Source: Neorhizobium alkalisoli (lineage in GTDB: Bacteria; Pseudomonadota; Alphaproteobacteria; Rhizobiales; Rhizobiaceae). From it: 64,000 bases of DNA. How positions within the stretch are numbered: position 1 is the stretch's first letter; every line of letters starts with the position of its first letter. The position numbers and the translations under genes were made by a program. The stretch is from contig NZ_PVBN01000009.1 of the NCBI RefSeq assembly GCF_002968635.1, positions 1 to 64,000 of the forward strand, in the 5' to 3' direction. A model generated the notes under the pieces. The model searched no databases. It was not told the DNA's origin and saw only the letters and a list, made by a program, of their open reading frames with translations. Below are positions 24,718-33,251 of this stretch, in pieces.

Positions 24718-26540
24718 TCCGCAGCCTCCAGAAGATTGCCGTCGGCAGCGTCGAGCTCGATGATGAAGACCGCGCCGCCATCGGGATGCTCGCCGACGCT
24801 CAGACTGCCGCCGAAATCCTTGATGATATTGTAGGAGATCGAAAGGCCGAGCCCCAAACCCTTGCCCACGCCCTTGGTGGTGAAGAACGGATCGAAAATG
24901 CGCTCGCGGATGGCCGGAGGGACGCCAGGCCCGCGATCGCGAACCGACACGATCACCTTGTCGCCCTCCTTCGCCGCGGAGACGGTGATACGCCGGTCCT
25001 CGAGCCCTTCCACCGCATCGGCCGCATTGGTGATGATGTTCACCAGGACCTGCTGCAGGCGCACGGCCCCCGCCTTCACGGCCGGCAGCATCGGATCGAT
25101 CTCCACGTCGAGGACGGCATCGGCGGTCTTGAGTCGCGCCGCGACGATCTCGAGCGTATCCCGCATCACGTCCTCGATGAGCACGGGGCCGAGCTTCTCG
25201 TTCGGCTTGCGGGCGAAGTTGCGCAAGTGCTTGCTGATCGACGCCATGCGGTCGATCAGCGCCGAGATGCGCCGGACATTGTCCCTCGCCTCGTCCGTAC
25301 GGCCGAGATCCATCAGCACGCCGCTCGTCTCGGCATAGGTCTTGGCGGCTGCCAGGGGTTGGTTGAACTCGTGGGAAAGGGCCGCCGACATCTGGCCGAG
25401 ACCGGCGAGCTTGCCGGCCTGGATGAGGTCCGCCTGCGTCTGCCGCAACCGTTGCTCGGTGAGCCGCCGCTCGGCGATCTCTTCCTCGATGCGGCTGTTG
25501 ACGCGGGCAAGGTCGGCAGTGCGCTCCGCCACGCGCCGCTCCAGCTCGTTGCGGGCTTCGGCCTGGAGCTGCATGCGCTCGTCGAGCCGGGCCCGACGCT
25601 GCATCAGAACGGCAAGGGCCAGCCCCGCGAGACAAAGCGTCAAAAGAGCCGCGACCGTCGCGGTTTTCGCCTGGGTGCGCACCGAATTCGTGTCCATCAG
25701 GACGTTGACCGTCCAGCCCGCATCCGGCATCGGCTGGGAAACGACGAGATATTCCTTTTCGACGCCGGCGTCGGCAATGGTCATGACGTTGCGATCGGCA
25801 AATGTTCCGCGCTTCACCGGCAATTCCCGCAGCTTCGCATCCGCATATCGCCTGGAAGCCTCGGTATGCGCAATCCGGTCAGGCGTCAGCGGCAGAATGC
25901 TCGCATAAAGCCACTCGGGACTGCCGGTCATGAAGATGATGCCCTCTGGATCGGAGACGAAGATCCGGTCGTCGCCGCCGCCCCAGCTGTCCTCTATCGA
26001 GTCGATATCAACCTTGAACACGATGACACCGCGGATGACCCCGCCGACTTCGATGGGGGATCCGAAGTAATAGCCCCGTTTGAGGGACGTGGTGCCGAGC
26101 GCATAAAAGCGCGATTGCCGGCCAGCGGCTGCATCCTGGAAATAGGGCCGGTAGGTGAAATTCTCGCCAATGAAGCTGATCGGAGTGTCATAGTTACTCG
26201 CAGCGACGGTCTGCCCATCCATCGTCATCACGTAGATATCGGAGGACGTGAGAAGAGCATTGACCTCCTTGAGATAGGCATTCGTGGTCGACCGCAGCGT
26301 GTCGTTTCCCGGATCGAGGATCAGCGCCTCGACATTCTCCTGGTCGGCGATCAGCGCCGGCAGAGCCTCGTAGCGCTTCAGGTGACCGTCCAGCGCCGAT
26401 ACCGCCAGGCGCAATGTCGTGGCGGCCTGCGTCTCGGCTTCGCTCATATAGCCGCGCGCCGCGATATCGTTGCCCTTGAAGATCAAGGCCAGCCCAAGTG
26501 CCGCGAGCACGGCCAGGGGCAAAAGAAGGCGATATCTCAA
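24714..26540 (-). CDS. DctB-like sensor histidine kinase
   Basis: 608 residues: TM1 (about 4-22), a periplasmic double-Cache sensor (about 23-290) ending at TM2 (TVAALLTLCLAGLALAVLMQ), a coiled coil and a HisKA core. The phosphoacceptor is in AALSHEFNQPLAAAKTYAET; the ATP lid is RDRGPGVPPAIRERIFDPFF followed by GKGLGLGLSISYNI. The start is a TTG at 26540, chosen because TM1 requires it and GGAGG lies about 10 nt upstream. It is paired with the DctD-like regulator by a 4-nt overlap. The ligand is presumably a carboxylate imported by the nearby TTT system. Confidence 0.9.
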   Translation of the reverse strand: MRYRLLLPLAVLAALGLALIFKGNDIAARGYMSEAETQAATTLRLAVSALDGHLKRYEALPALIADQENVEALILDPGNDTLRSTTNAYLKEVNALLTSSDIYVMTMDGQTVAASNYDTPISFIGENFTYRPYFQDAAAGRQSRFYALGTTSLKRGYYFGSPIEVGGVIRGVIVFKVDIDSIEDSWGGGDDRIFVSDPEGIIFMTGSPEWLYASILPLTPDRIAHTEASRRYADAKLRELPVKRGTFADRNVMTIADAGVEKEYLVVSQPMPDAGWTVNVLMDTNSVRTQAKTATVAALLTLCLAGLALAVLMQRRARLDERMQLQAEARNELERRVAERTADLARVNSRIEEEIAERRLTEQRLRQTQADLIQAGKLAGLGQMSAALSHEFNQPLAAAKTYAETSGVLMDLGRTDEARDNVRRISALIDRMASISKHLRNFARKPNEKLGPVLIEDVMRDTLEIVAARLKTADAVLDVEIDPMLPAVKAGAVRLQQVLVNIITNAADAVEGLEDRRITVSAAKEGDKVIVSVRDRGPGVPPAIRERIFDPFFTTKGVGKGLGLGLSISYNIIKDFGGSLSVGEHPDGGAVFIIELDAADGNLLEAAE

Positions 26541-26699
26541 CAGGCCGGGTCCTCCGATCTCTCCACCCCGCCGAAAGGGGCGCGGCTATTGTAGTCCGTG
26601 GTGGAGCGATTTCCATCTATTCCTTTTGCGAACCTGAAGGTCCGACCGCAGCCGTCAAACGCATAATCGGAGACATGCTCGGTTTTATGGAAGTTTCAC

Positions 26700-26728
26700 T
26701 TGACCTGCCGCTTGGGCGGGAACAATCT
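26700..26728 (+). promoter_or_regulatory. Possible sigma-70-type promoter of the DUF4126/oxidoreductase pair
   Basis: TTGACC (26700-26705) and CAATCT (26723-26728) are 17 bp apart, about 50 bp before the DUF4126 start. The -35 is good and the -10 is weak. The GGAAC that overlaps it (26719-26723) lacks a GTT partner. Confidence 0.35.
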
Positions 26729-26774
26729 GGCAAGCGGGTATCGGCAGCCGGTTTCGGCGTTCAGGGGGTTCTTC

Positions 26775-27251
26775 ATGGTCTACGTGCTTGCGCTTCTTAT
26801 CGGCATTATCGCTGGCCTTCGCGCCATGACGGCGCCTGCCGCCATCGCCTGGGCCGCTTATCTCGGCTGGCTCAATCTTTCCGGCTCCTGGCTCGCCTTC
26901 ATGGGCTCGGTCTGGGCAGTCGGCATCTTCACCATTCTCGCCGTCGTGGAGCTCGTCACCGACCAGCTTCCCTCGACGCCCAGCCGCAAGGTGCCGCAAC
27001 AGTTCGGCGCCCGTCTCCTGATGGGTGCCCTCACCGGTGCCGCGATCGGCACGCCCTATGGCGGCTGGATCGTCGGGCTCGTCGCCGGCATCATCGGGGC
27101 GGTCATCGGCACCTATGGCGGCGCAGCCGTGCGCGCCAAACTCGCCGCGAACTTCGGCAAGGATCTGCCCGCAGCCCTGATCGAGGACGCCGTCGCCATC
27201 ATCGGCGCCTATCTGATCGTTGTGTCCTTACCAATTCCGGTCGCCGCATGA
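26775..27251 (+). CDS. DUF4126 family membrane protein
   Basis: A 158-residue integral membrane protein with about four to five helices. The opening (MVYVLALLIGIIAGLRAMTA) and central segment (LPSTPSRKVPQQFGARLLMG) fit the DUF4126 family. Biochemical function is unknown. The ATG at 26775 has AGGGGG about 7 nt upstream. Its stop overlaps the start of the flavoprotein gene (ATGA at 27248-27251), so the two are co-translated. DUF4126 next to a disulfide reductase may indicate a membrane redox or transport partnership; this is only inference. Confidence 0.8.
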   Translation: MVYVLALLIGIIAGLRAMTAPAAIAWAAYLGWLNLSGSWLAFMGSVWAVGIFTILAVVELVTDQLPSTPSRKVPQQFGARLLMGALTGAAIGTPYGGWIVGLVAGIIGAVIGTYGGAAVRAKLAANFGKDLPAALIEDAVAIIGAYLIVVSLPIPVAA

Positions 27252-28621
27252 CGGCTTTCGACGCGATCATCATCGGTGCGGGACAGGCCGGCCCTTCGCT
27301 TGCCGGACGTTTCAACGATGCCGGCAAACGGGTCGCCATCGTCGAGCGGAAGCATGTGGGCGGTACCTGCGTCAACACCGGCTGCAAGCCGACCAAGACG
27401 CTCGTCGCCAGCGCCTATGCCGCCCATCTCGCCCGCCGCGGCAGCGAATACGGCGTGATGCTCGACAGTTCCGTAAAGATCGACATGCCGACGGTGATGC
27501 GCCGTTCGCACCAGGTGACGCTCGATTCCCGCCACGGCAACGAGAGCTGGCTGGAGGGCATGCCGAACTGCACGCTGATCCGTGGCCATGCCCGTTTCGA
27601 AGACAAGAACACGGTACGGGTCGGCGACGAAGTGCTGACCGCACCGCAGATCTTCATCAATGTCGGTGGACGCGCCGCGATCCCGGATTTTCCGGGCATC
27701 GGCGACGTGCCCTTCATGACCAACAGCGACATCGTGATGCTCGACCGGGTGCCGGAACATCTGGTCGTCGTCGGCGGCAGCTATATCGGCCTGGAATTCG
27801 CGCAGATGTATCGCCGCTTCGGTGCCGAGGTGACGGTCGTGGAGAAAGGTCCGCGACTGGTCGGACGCGAGGACGAAGAGATTTCCGAAGCCATCCGCGG
27901 CATTCTGGAGGCCGAAGGGATCAAAATCCGCGCCGGTGCCGAATGCATCCGCTTCCGCAAGGATGAGGCGGGCGTCGCCGTCGGCGTCAACTGTACCGAA
28001 GGCGACCCGGAAGTGATCGGCTCCGATATCCTGCTTGCTGTCGGCCGGCGACCCAATACCGACGACCTCGGCTTGGACAAGGCGGGCGTCGAGACCGATG
28101 GAAAGGGCTACATCAAGGTCGATGACTATCTGGCGACCAATGTCGAGGGCATCTGGGCGATCGGCGACTGCAACGGCCGGGGCGCCTTCACCCATACCGC
28201 CTATAACGACTTCGAGATCGTCTCCGCCAATCTGTTCGATGGCGAAAACCGCAAGGTCTCCGACCGGCTGCTCGGCTACGCGCTTTATATCGACCCCCCG
28301 CTCGGCCGCGTCGGCATGAGCGAAACGGAAGCCCGCAAGACTGGGAAGAAGGTTCTCGTCGGGCATCGGCCGATGACGCAGGTTGGCCGCGCAGTCGAAA
28401 AGGGCGAGACGCAAGGCCTGATGAAGATCGTGGCCGACGCCGACACCAGACAGATTCTGGGAGCTGCCATCCTCGGCACGGGTGGCGACGAATCCATCCA
28501 TGGCGTCCTCGACATGATGAATGCCGGCGCCACCTTCGACACGCTGCGCTGGGCGGTTCCCATCCATCCGACGGTGTCGGAACTCTGGCCGACGGTGGTC
28601 CTCGGCATGCAGCCGACCTGA
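27248..28621 (+). CDS. FAD-dependent pyridine nucleotide-disulfide oxidoreductase (mercuric-reductase-like, not MerA)
   Basis: 457 residues: N-terminal FAD motif (AIIIGAGQAGPSLAGRFNDAG), redox-active disulfide GGTCVNTGCKPTK, NAD(P)-binding motif (HLVVVGGSYIGLEFAQMYRR), second FAD motif (IWAIGDCNG) and the C-terminal dimer interface with HPTVSELWPT. These define a class I disulfide reductase. It lacks the N-terminal heavy-metal domain and the C-terminal Cys pair of true mercuric reductase, so I do not call it MerA. The substrate is unknown. It is coupled to the DUF4126 gene by a 4-nt overlap. Confidence 0.9.
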   Translation: MTAFDAIIIGAGQAGPSLAGRFNDAGKRVAIVERKHVGGTCVNTGCKPTKTLVASAYAAHLARRGSEYGVMLDSSVKIDMPTVMRRSHQVTLDSRHGNESWLEGMPNCTLIRGHARFEDKNTVRVGDEVLTAPQIFINVGGRAAIPDFPGIGDVPFMTNSDIVMLDRVPEHLVVVGGSYIGLEFAQMYRRFGAEVTVVEKGPRLVGREDEEISEAIRGILEAEGIKIRAGAECIRFRKDEAGVAVGVNCTEGDPEVIGSDILLAVGRRPNTDDLGLDKAGVETDGKGYIKVDDYLATNVEGIWAIGDCNGRGAFTHTAYNDFEIVSANLFDGENRKVSDRLLGYALYIDPPLGRVGMSETEARKTGKKVLVGHRPMTQVGRAVEKGETQGLMKIVADADTRQILGAAILGTGGDESIHGVLDMMNAGATFDTLRWAVPIHPTVSELWPTVVLGMQPT

Positions 28622-28723
28622 ACCTCTTTTGGACACATCTAAATTTTTACCAACCGCTTAAGGAGAGCCTCAAGCATTTCCGTCTATGACCGGCATTCCA
28701 GGTCCTGTTCATGATGGAAACAG

Positions 28724-30691
28724 ATGTGCGGTTTTGCTGGCTTCGTTGGTGAAGCATGTGGCTCCGGTAATCCGGAAGCTCTCCTGTCGTCCATGGCGGC
28801 CGCGATTGCCCATCGCGGACCGGACGGACAAGGCGTCTTCGCCGCGCCCGGTATCGGGCTTGCCCATGTGCGCCTGTCGATCGTCGGGCTTGCCGACGGC
28901 CAGCAACCGATGACGAGTGCCGACGGCCGTTTCGCCATCGTCTTCAACGGCGAGATATTCAACTATGTCGAATTGCGCGACGACCTGAAGGCCCGTGGCG
29001 TTGCCTTCCGCACCGGCAGCGATACGGAAGTGCTGCTGCAGCTTTATGCGCTCCATGGCGAGGACTGCCTTTCACGCCTCAACGGCGACTTCGCCTTTGC
29101 TATCTGGGATGCCCGCGACCGTCGACTGATGCTTGCCCGTGACCGGATGGGCGTGCGGCCGCTCTTTCATACCCGACACAAGGGCGCACTCTATTTCGGT
29201 TCCGAAGTGAAGGCCCTGCTCCAGGTGCCGGGCATCGAGGCGGAACTCGATCCTTTTGCGCTCGACCAGATCTTCACGCTCTGGGCGCCGATCCCGCCAC
29301 GCACGGCTTTCAAGGATATCTACGAACTCGAGCCCGGACATCTGCTGATCGCAGAGGGCGGACGCACCGAAGTCAGGCCCTATTGGTCGCTCGACTTTCC
29401 CGACGCCGACGACCGGACCGAAACGGACCAGGCGGCAATGGAAGAAGAGCTGAGGGCGATCCTGACGGACGCCACGCGGCTTCGTATGCGCGCCGACGTG
29501 CCGGTCGGCGCCTATCTTTCCGGCGGCCTGGACTCCTCGCTGATCACCGCTCTGGCCGCGCCGATGGCGCCGAGCGGATTGAACACTTTCTCGGTGACCT
29601 TCGACGACGCCGAGCATGACGAAAGCGCGTTCCAGATGGAAGTTGCCCGCGCGCTCGGAACGCATCATCGAGCAGTCCCAAGCGGCTCGGCCGATATCGC
29701 GGCGAGCTTTCCGGATGTGATCAACTTCACCGAGCGGCCGGTGCTGCGCACCGCGCCTGCCCCGCTCTATCGCCTTTCCAGCCTCGTACGAGATGCCGGC
29801 ATGAAGGTCGTGCTGACCGGCGAAGGCGCCGACGAGATCTTCGCCGGTTACGATATCTTCCGGGAGGCCCAGGTGCGGCGCTTCTGCGCCCGCCAGCCGG
29901 GCTCGAAGATCAGGCCGCACCTCTTCCGCAAGCTTTATCCCTACCTGCCCGGCTTGAAACAACAGTCTTCAGACTATCTTGCCGCGTTCTTCGGCGCCTC
30001 CAGCGACATTGCCGACGATCCGCTTTTCTCGCACCGGCCGCGCTTTCGCTCGACGGCTTCGGCGAAGATCTTCTATTCCGACGATTTGCGCGCCACCCTT
30101 GGTACCTATGACGCAGCGGAAGAGCTTGCCTCGCGCCTGCCCGGAAACTTCCGTCGCTGGCATCCGTTGCATCAGGCTCAATATCTCGAAGGCCGTTTCC
30201 TGCTGCCCGGCTACATTCTCTCCAGCCAGGGAGATCGTGTTGCGATGGCGCATGGCATCGAAGGCCGTTTTCCCTTTCTCGACCATCGCCTCGTCGAATT
30301 TGCAAGCCGCCTGAGGCCGGAGATGAAGCTCAAGGGCCTGGAGGAGAAACATATCCTCCGACGGGTGGCGAAAGACCTGCTGCCGGACGTGATCAGCAAG
30401 AGACCCAAGCAGCCTTATCGCGCGCCGGACAGCCGTTCCTTCGCCGGCAACGATGAACAAGCCTATGTCGGCGAGATGCTCGGCGAACAGGCGATCGCCG
30501 CCGCGGGACTGTTCAACGCCCGCGCGGTCGCCAAGCTGCATCAGAAGTGCCGAACGCAGACGGTTTCCGGTTTCCGCGACAATGCCGCCTTTGTCGGCAT
30601 TCTTTCGACGCAGCTCTGGCTGCAGAATTTCACGGCCCGTGACGCAGCCGGTGCCGATCACATTGCCATGGCGGCAGGAAGCAAAGCATGA
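28724..30691 (+). CDS. asnB: AsnB-type glutamine amidotransferase/asparagine synthetase heading the polysaccharide cluster
   Basis: 655 residues: N-terminal Ntn glutaminase beginning MCGFAGFVGEACG, with Cys2 as nucleophile, and a C-terminal synthetase domain with the PP-loop SGGLDSSLI (about residues 268-276) and VLTGEGADEIFAGY. It transfers ammonia from glutamine to an ATP-activated carboxylate; in housekeeping enzymes this makes asparagine. Here it is coupled by 4 nt to a polysaccharide flippase gene. AsnB paralogues in polysaccharide clusters are known to amidate uronic acids, so a sugar acid may be the real acceptor. That is inference. AAGGAG lies well upstream of the ATG, so the ribosome site is weak. 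Confidence 0.88.
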   Translation: MCGFAGFVGEACGSGNPEALLSSMAAAIAHRGPDGQGVFAAPGIGLAHVRLSIVGLADGQQPMTSADGRFAIVFNGEIFNYVELRDDLKARGVAFRTGSDTEVLLQLYALHGEDCLSRLNGDFAFAIWDARDRRLMLARDRMGVRPLFHTRHKGALYFGSEVKALLQVPGIEAELDPFALDQIFTLWAPIPPRTAFKDIYELEPGHLLIAEGGRTEVRPYWSLDFPDADDRTETDQAAMEEELRAILTDATRLRMRADVPVGAYLSGGLDSSLITALAAPMAPSGLNTFSVTFDDAEHDESAFQMEVARALGTHHRAVPSGSADIAASFPDVINFTERPVLRTAPAPLYRLSSLVRDAGMKVVLTGEGADEIFAGYDIFREAQVRRFCARQPGSKIRPHLFRKLYPYLPGLKQQSSDYLAAFFGASSDIADDPLFSHRPRFRSTASAKIFYSDDLRATLGTYDAAEELASRLPGNFRRWHPLHQAQYLEGRFLLPGYILSSQGDRVAMAHGIEGRFPFLDHRLVEFASRLRPEMKLKGLEEKHILRRVAKDLLPDVISKRPKQPYRAPDSRSFAGNDEQAYVGEMLGEQAIAAAGLFNARAVAKLHQKCRTQTVSGFRDNAAFVGILSTQLWLQNFTARDAAGADHIAMAAGSKA

Positions 30692-31998
30692 CCGTGCCCG
30701 GATCGATCCAGAAAATGGCACGCCTTCGCGGTTTCCTGCCGATGTTCATGTCCTATGCGGCCTCGGGCGGCAGCCTGATCGTCAGTTCCTTTGCCCAGCT
30801 CCTGACCTTTGCCATCCTCGCCCGCTTCCTCGGCGTCCACGAGTTCAGCCTGTTCGTGGCGATCACTGCGGTCTCGGCGATCGCAGTTCATCTCTGCGGC
30901 CTCGGCGCCACCGAATGCCTTGTGCGCCGCGTCGCCCGCGACCACGCCATCTACCCCCTGATGCTCGGGCACAACCTGATCCTGATTTCGGCAAGCGGCG
31001 TGGCTCTCATCGTGGTCGGCGCCGTGGCACTGCCCTTCTTCTTCGAAATCTCCACAGATCCGGTGGTGAACGTCGTCGAGATCACCCTGATGCTCGTCAC
31101 GAATATCGTGCTCGTCCGCTGCATCCTGTTTGCGGAGCAGGTATTCATCGCCTTTTCGGACTTCGGCTCGGCCAACAAGGTGGTGATGGGTTTTGCGCTG
31201 ATCCGCACCGCCGCGGCCGTGCTCGCCTGCCTCGCCTTCGGCGTATCGACGCTTTCGGGCTGGATCCTCTGGCAATTCGCGGCCCATCTCCTCATGCTGG
31301 CTTTCTGCGTCCAGGCGCTGCGCCCCCTCGGCCGGCCCCGATGGGGGCTTGTCCGCGAGGAACTTCGGCTCGGCCTGTTCTTCAGCATCCCCTTCATTCT
31401 CAAGGCGGCGCGCCAGAATGCCGACCTCCTGGTCCTGAGCCTGGTCACCACAGCCGAGATCGTTTCGAGCTACAGTGTCGCGCGTCGCATCATCGAAAGC
31501 AGCTATCTTTCCGTCGATGCGCTGAACCGCATCGTTTATCCCGGCACCGCAAAGGCGAGTCAGGCCGGGCTTCACCACGCGGCAGAACGGGTATCGAAAA
31601 TCTTCGCCGTGGCCTTCACGATCAGCGTTGGCGCCGGTGCCACCGTCTATGTATTCGCACCGCTGCTGCCTTTTCTGTTCGGGCATGATTACATCTCGCT
31701 CGTGAGTTTCGTCCGCGTCCTCTGCTGGGTCGTGGTGCCGGTCGCCTGCTGGGCGATCGCGCTCGAGGCGCTCGGCGCAGCCGGCCATCAAGGCGCACGC
31801 GCTTCCGTTCTCGGAACCGGCAGCCTGCTCGGCGCAGGTATTGCTGCATGGGCCACCTGGTATGCCCCGCCCCTCGGCACCTTTGTCTCCTATTACGTGA
31901 TCGAGACGGCCATGGCGGTCGCCGCCTGGGCCGTTTATCTAAGCGTCGTGGCGAGGAGCAGGCAGACGAGTTTTGCCGTGAGCGAGCCCGCCGAATGA
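30688..31998 (+). CDS. Polysaccharide flippase/exporter (Wzx-like, MATE-fold)
   Basis: A 436-residue membrane protein with about 12 hydrophobic segments and the general look of oligosaccharide flippases (SGGSLIVSSFAQLLTFAILA; FSIPFILKAARQNADLLVLS). It would move lipid-linked repeat units across the inner membrane. It overlaps asnB by 4 nt and the next gene by 4 nt. Wzx proteins are too divergent to predict the substrate. Confidence 0.82.
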   Translation: MTVPGSIQKMARLRGFLPMFMSYAASGGSLIVSSFAQLLTFAILARFLGVHEFSLFVAITAVSAIAVHLCGLGATECLVRRVARDHAIYPLMLGHNLILISASGVALIVVGAVALPFFFEISTDPVVNVVEITLMLVTNIVLVRCILFAEQVFIAFSDFGSANKVVMGFALIRTAAAVLACLAFGVSTLSGWILWQFAAHLLMLAFCVQALRPLGRPRWGLVREELRLGLFFSIPFILKAARQNADLLVLSLVTTAEIVSSYSVARRIIESSYLSVDALNRIVYPGTAKASQAGLHHAAERVSKIFAVAFTISVGAGATVYVFAPLLPFLFGHDYISLVSFVRVLCWVVVPVACWAIALEALGAAGHQGARASVLGTGSLLGAGIAAWATWYAPPLGTFVSYYVIETAMAVAAWAVYLSVVARSRQTSFAVSEPAE

Positions 31999-33149
31999 AC
32001 CTGCCGTCCAGCCATCTGGCCGCGGAGGCTCCTCCTGTCCCCCTCATCCGCAATGCGTCCCATGGCGTGCGTCCGATGGAAGCCGCCGACCTTCAGGCCG
32101 TCGGCCGGCTCTTCAACAAGGCGTTCCGGAACAGGGACGAGGCGCCGCAGCAGGATCTTCTGGATTATCTCGACCGCGTTTTTCTGAAATGTCCGGGTTA
32201 TGCCCCCGACAACGGCAGCATCGTCCACGAGGATCATCACGGCCGGATCGACAGCGCGTTGCTGGCGCTTCCGATGCCCTTCCTCGTTTGCGGCCGGCGA
32301 ATTACCGCGCGCCTCCTATGCGCCTTCATGGCGGACAAAAAGACCGGCCTTGCCGGTGCCGCAAGACTGGCGCGTGCGATCCGCCTCTCGCAACCGGACC
32401 TGTGTTTCTCCGACAATGCCTCTCCCGTCAGCGCCGATCACTGGACGACCGGCGGCGGCTTCATGCTTCCCGTTCAAAGCCTCGAATGGCGCCGCACCTT
32501 CCAGCCGTTTCAGGCAGGATTCGATCGACTGAGGGAAAAACTGCCGGCCGGCAGCCATCTTCCACTCTCGATGTCGCTCAAGGCGGCAGATTTTGTCGCC
32601 CGGCGTTTCTTCGAGGCGTTCACGCCGCCGGAACCCGCCGGAGTGACCTCGATCGAAGCGGATTTCGATGATTTCTTCACTTGCGCCGCAACGATGACCG
32701 AGCGCTTTGCGATCCGCCCCGACTGGTCGCGTGACGATCTTCTGTGGCTGATGGATACCGCCGCCTCGAACATGTCGCTCGGCCGGCTCCGCTGCAAACG
32801 GGTCTTCAACGCGAAGGGCACGACGATCGGCTGCTACCTGTTCTTCGGCAGACCGGGCAGGATGGCGCACGTCCTTAATATCCTTTGCCGCGAAGGACAC
32901 GAATTCGACGTGGTCGGGCATATGTTTTCAGACCTTTCGGCCTCCGGCTATTCAGCGGCCCACGGAATGGCGCAGCCCTTCCTGATGAACGCGTTGATGC
33001 GCCAGCGACAGATGAATTTCCGGCACCGCGGCTATTTCTGCATGGTAACCCGGCATCAGGACATCCGCGCGGCTGCAACCGGAAACGATATTTTTGTCGG
33101 AGGCCTCGCCTCCGAGAGCTGGAGCCGTCTCCTTACGGACTTCGCATAA
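31995..33149 (+). CDS. GNAT-like acyltransferase-type protein in the polysaccharide cluster
   Basis: 384 residues. The start (HGVRPMEAADLQAVGRLFNKAF) has the opening pattern of GNAT acetyltransferases, and the overall length suggests two GNAT-like halves. No catalytic residue can be named with confidence. It may add an acyl group to a sugar precursor. The ATG at 31995 overlaps the flippase stop (ATGA), so it belongs to the same transcript. This is a family-level call only. Confidence 0.6.
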   Translation: MNLPSSHLAAEAPPVPLIRNASHGVRPMEAADLQAVGRLFNKAFRNRDEAPQQDLLDYLDRVFLKCPGYAPDNGSIVHEDHHGRIDSALLALPMPFLVCGRRITARLLCAFMADKKTGLAGAARLARAIRLSQPDLCFSDNASPVSADHWTTGGGFMLPVQSLEWRRTFQPFQAGFDRLREKLPAGSHLPLSMSLKAADFVARRFFEAFTPPEPAGVTSIEADFDDFFTCAATMTERFAIRPDWSRDDLLWLMDTAASNMSLGRLRCKRVFNAKGTTIGCYLFFGRPGRMAHVLNILCREGHEFDVVGHMFSDLSASGYSAAHGMAQPFLMNALMRQRQMNFRHRGYFCMVTRHQDIRAAATGNDIFVGGLASESWSRLLTDFA

Positions 33150-33251
33150 TGAGAGATTAACGCGATATTCACCGTACTGACCTAGTGATGAAGCCTGATA
33201 TTGGCGAAATGCGGCGCGTTCGATGCTTCGGCCGCATGGCTGGAGGTGTGC

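Noticed and set aside
24718..25635. An N-terminal extension that would join 300 further residues to the DctD-like regulator
   Set aside because: It is an out-of-frame reading of the kinase gene, Arg/Gly/Ala-rich and without a domain. The receiver domain begins right at the GTG at 24717.
26719..26745. EcfG-type promoter for the DUF4126 gene (GGAAC at 26719-26723)
   Set aside because: The -10 GTT is missing at the allowed spacings; a sigma-70-like pair overlaps it.
27248..28621. Mercuric reductase (MerA)
   Set aside because: It has the CxxxxC disulfide but neither the N-terminal metal-binding domain nor the C-terminal Cys pair needed for Hg(II), and no mer genes are nearby.
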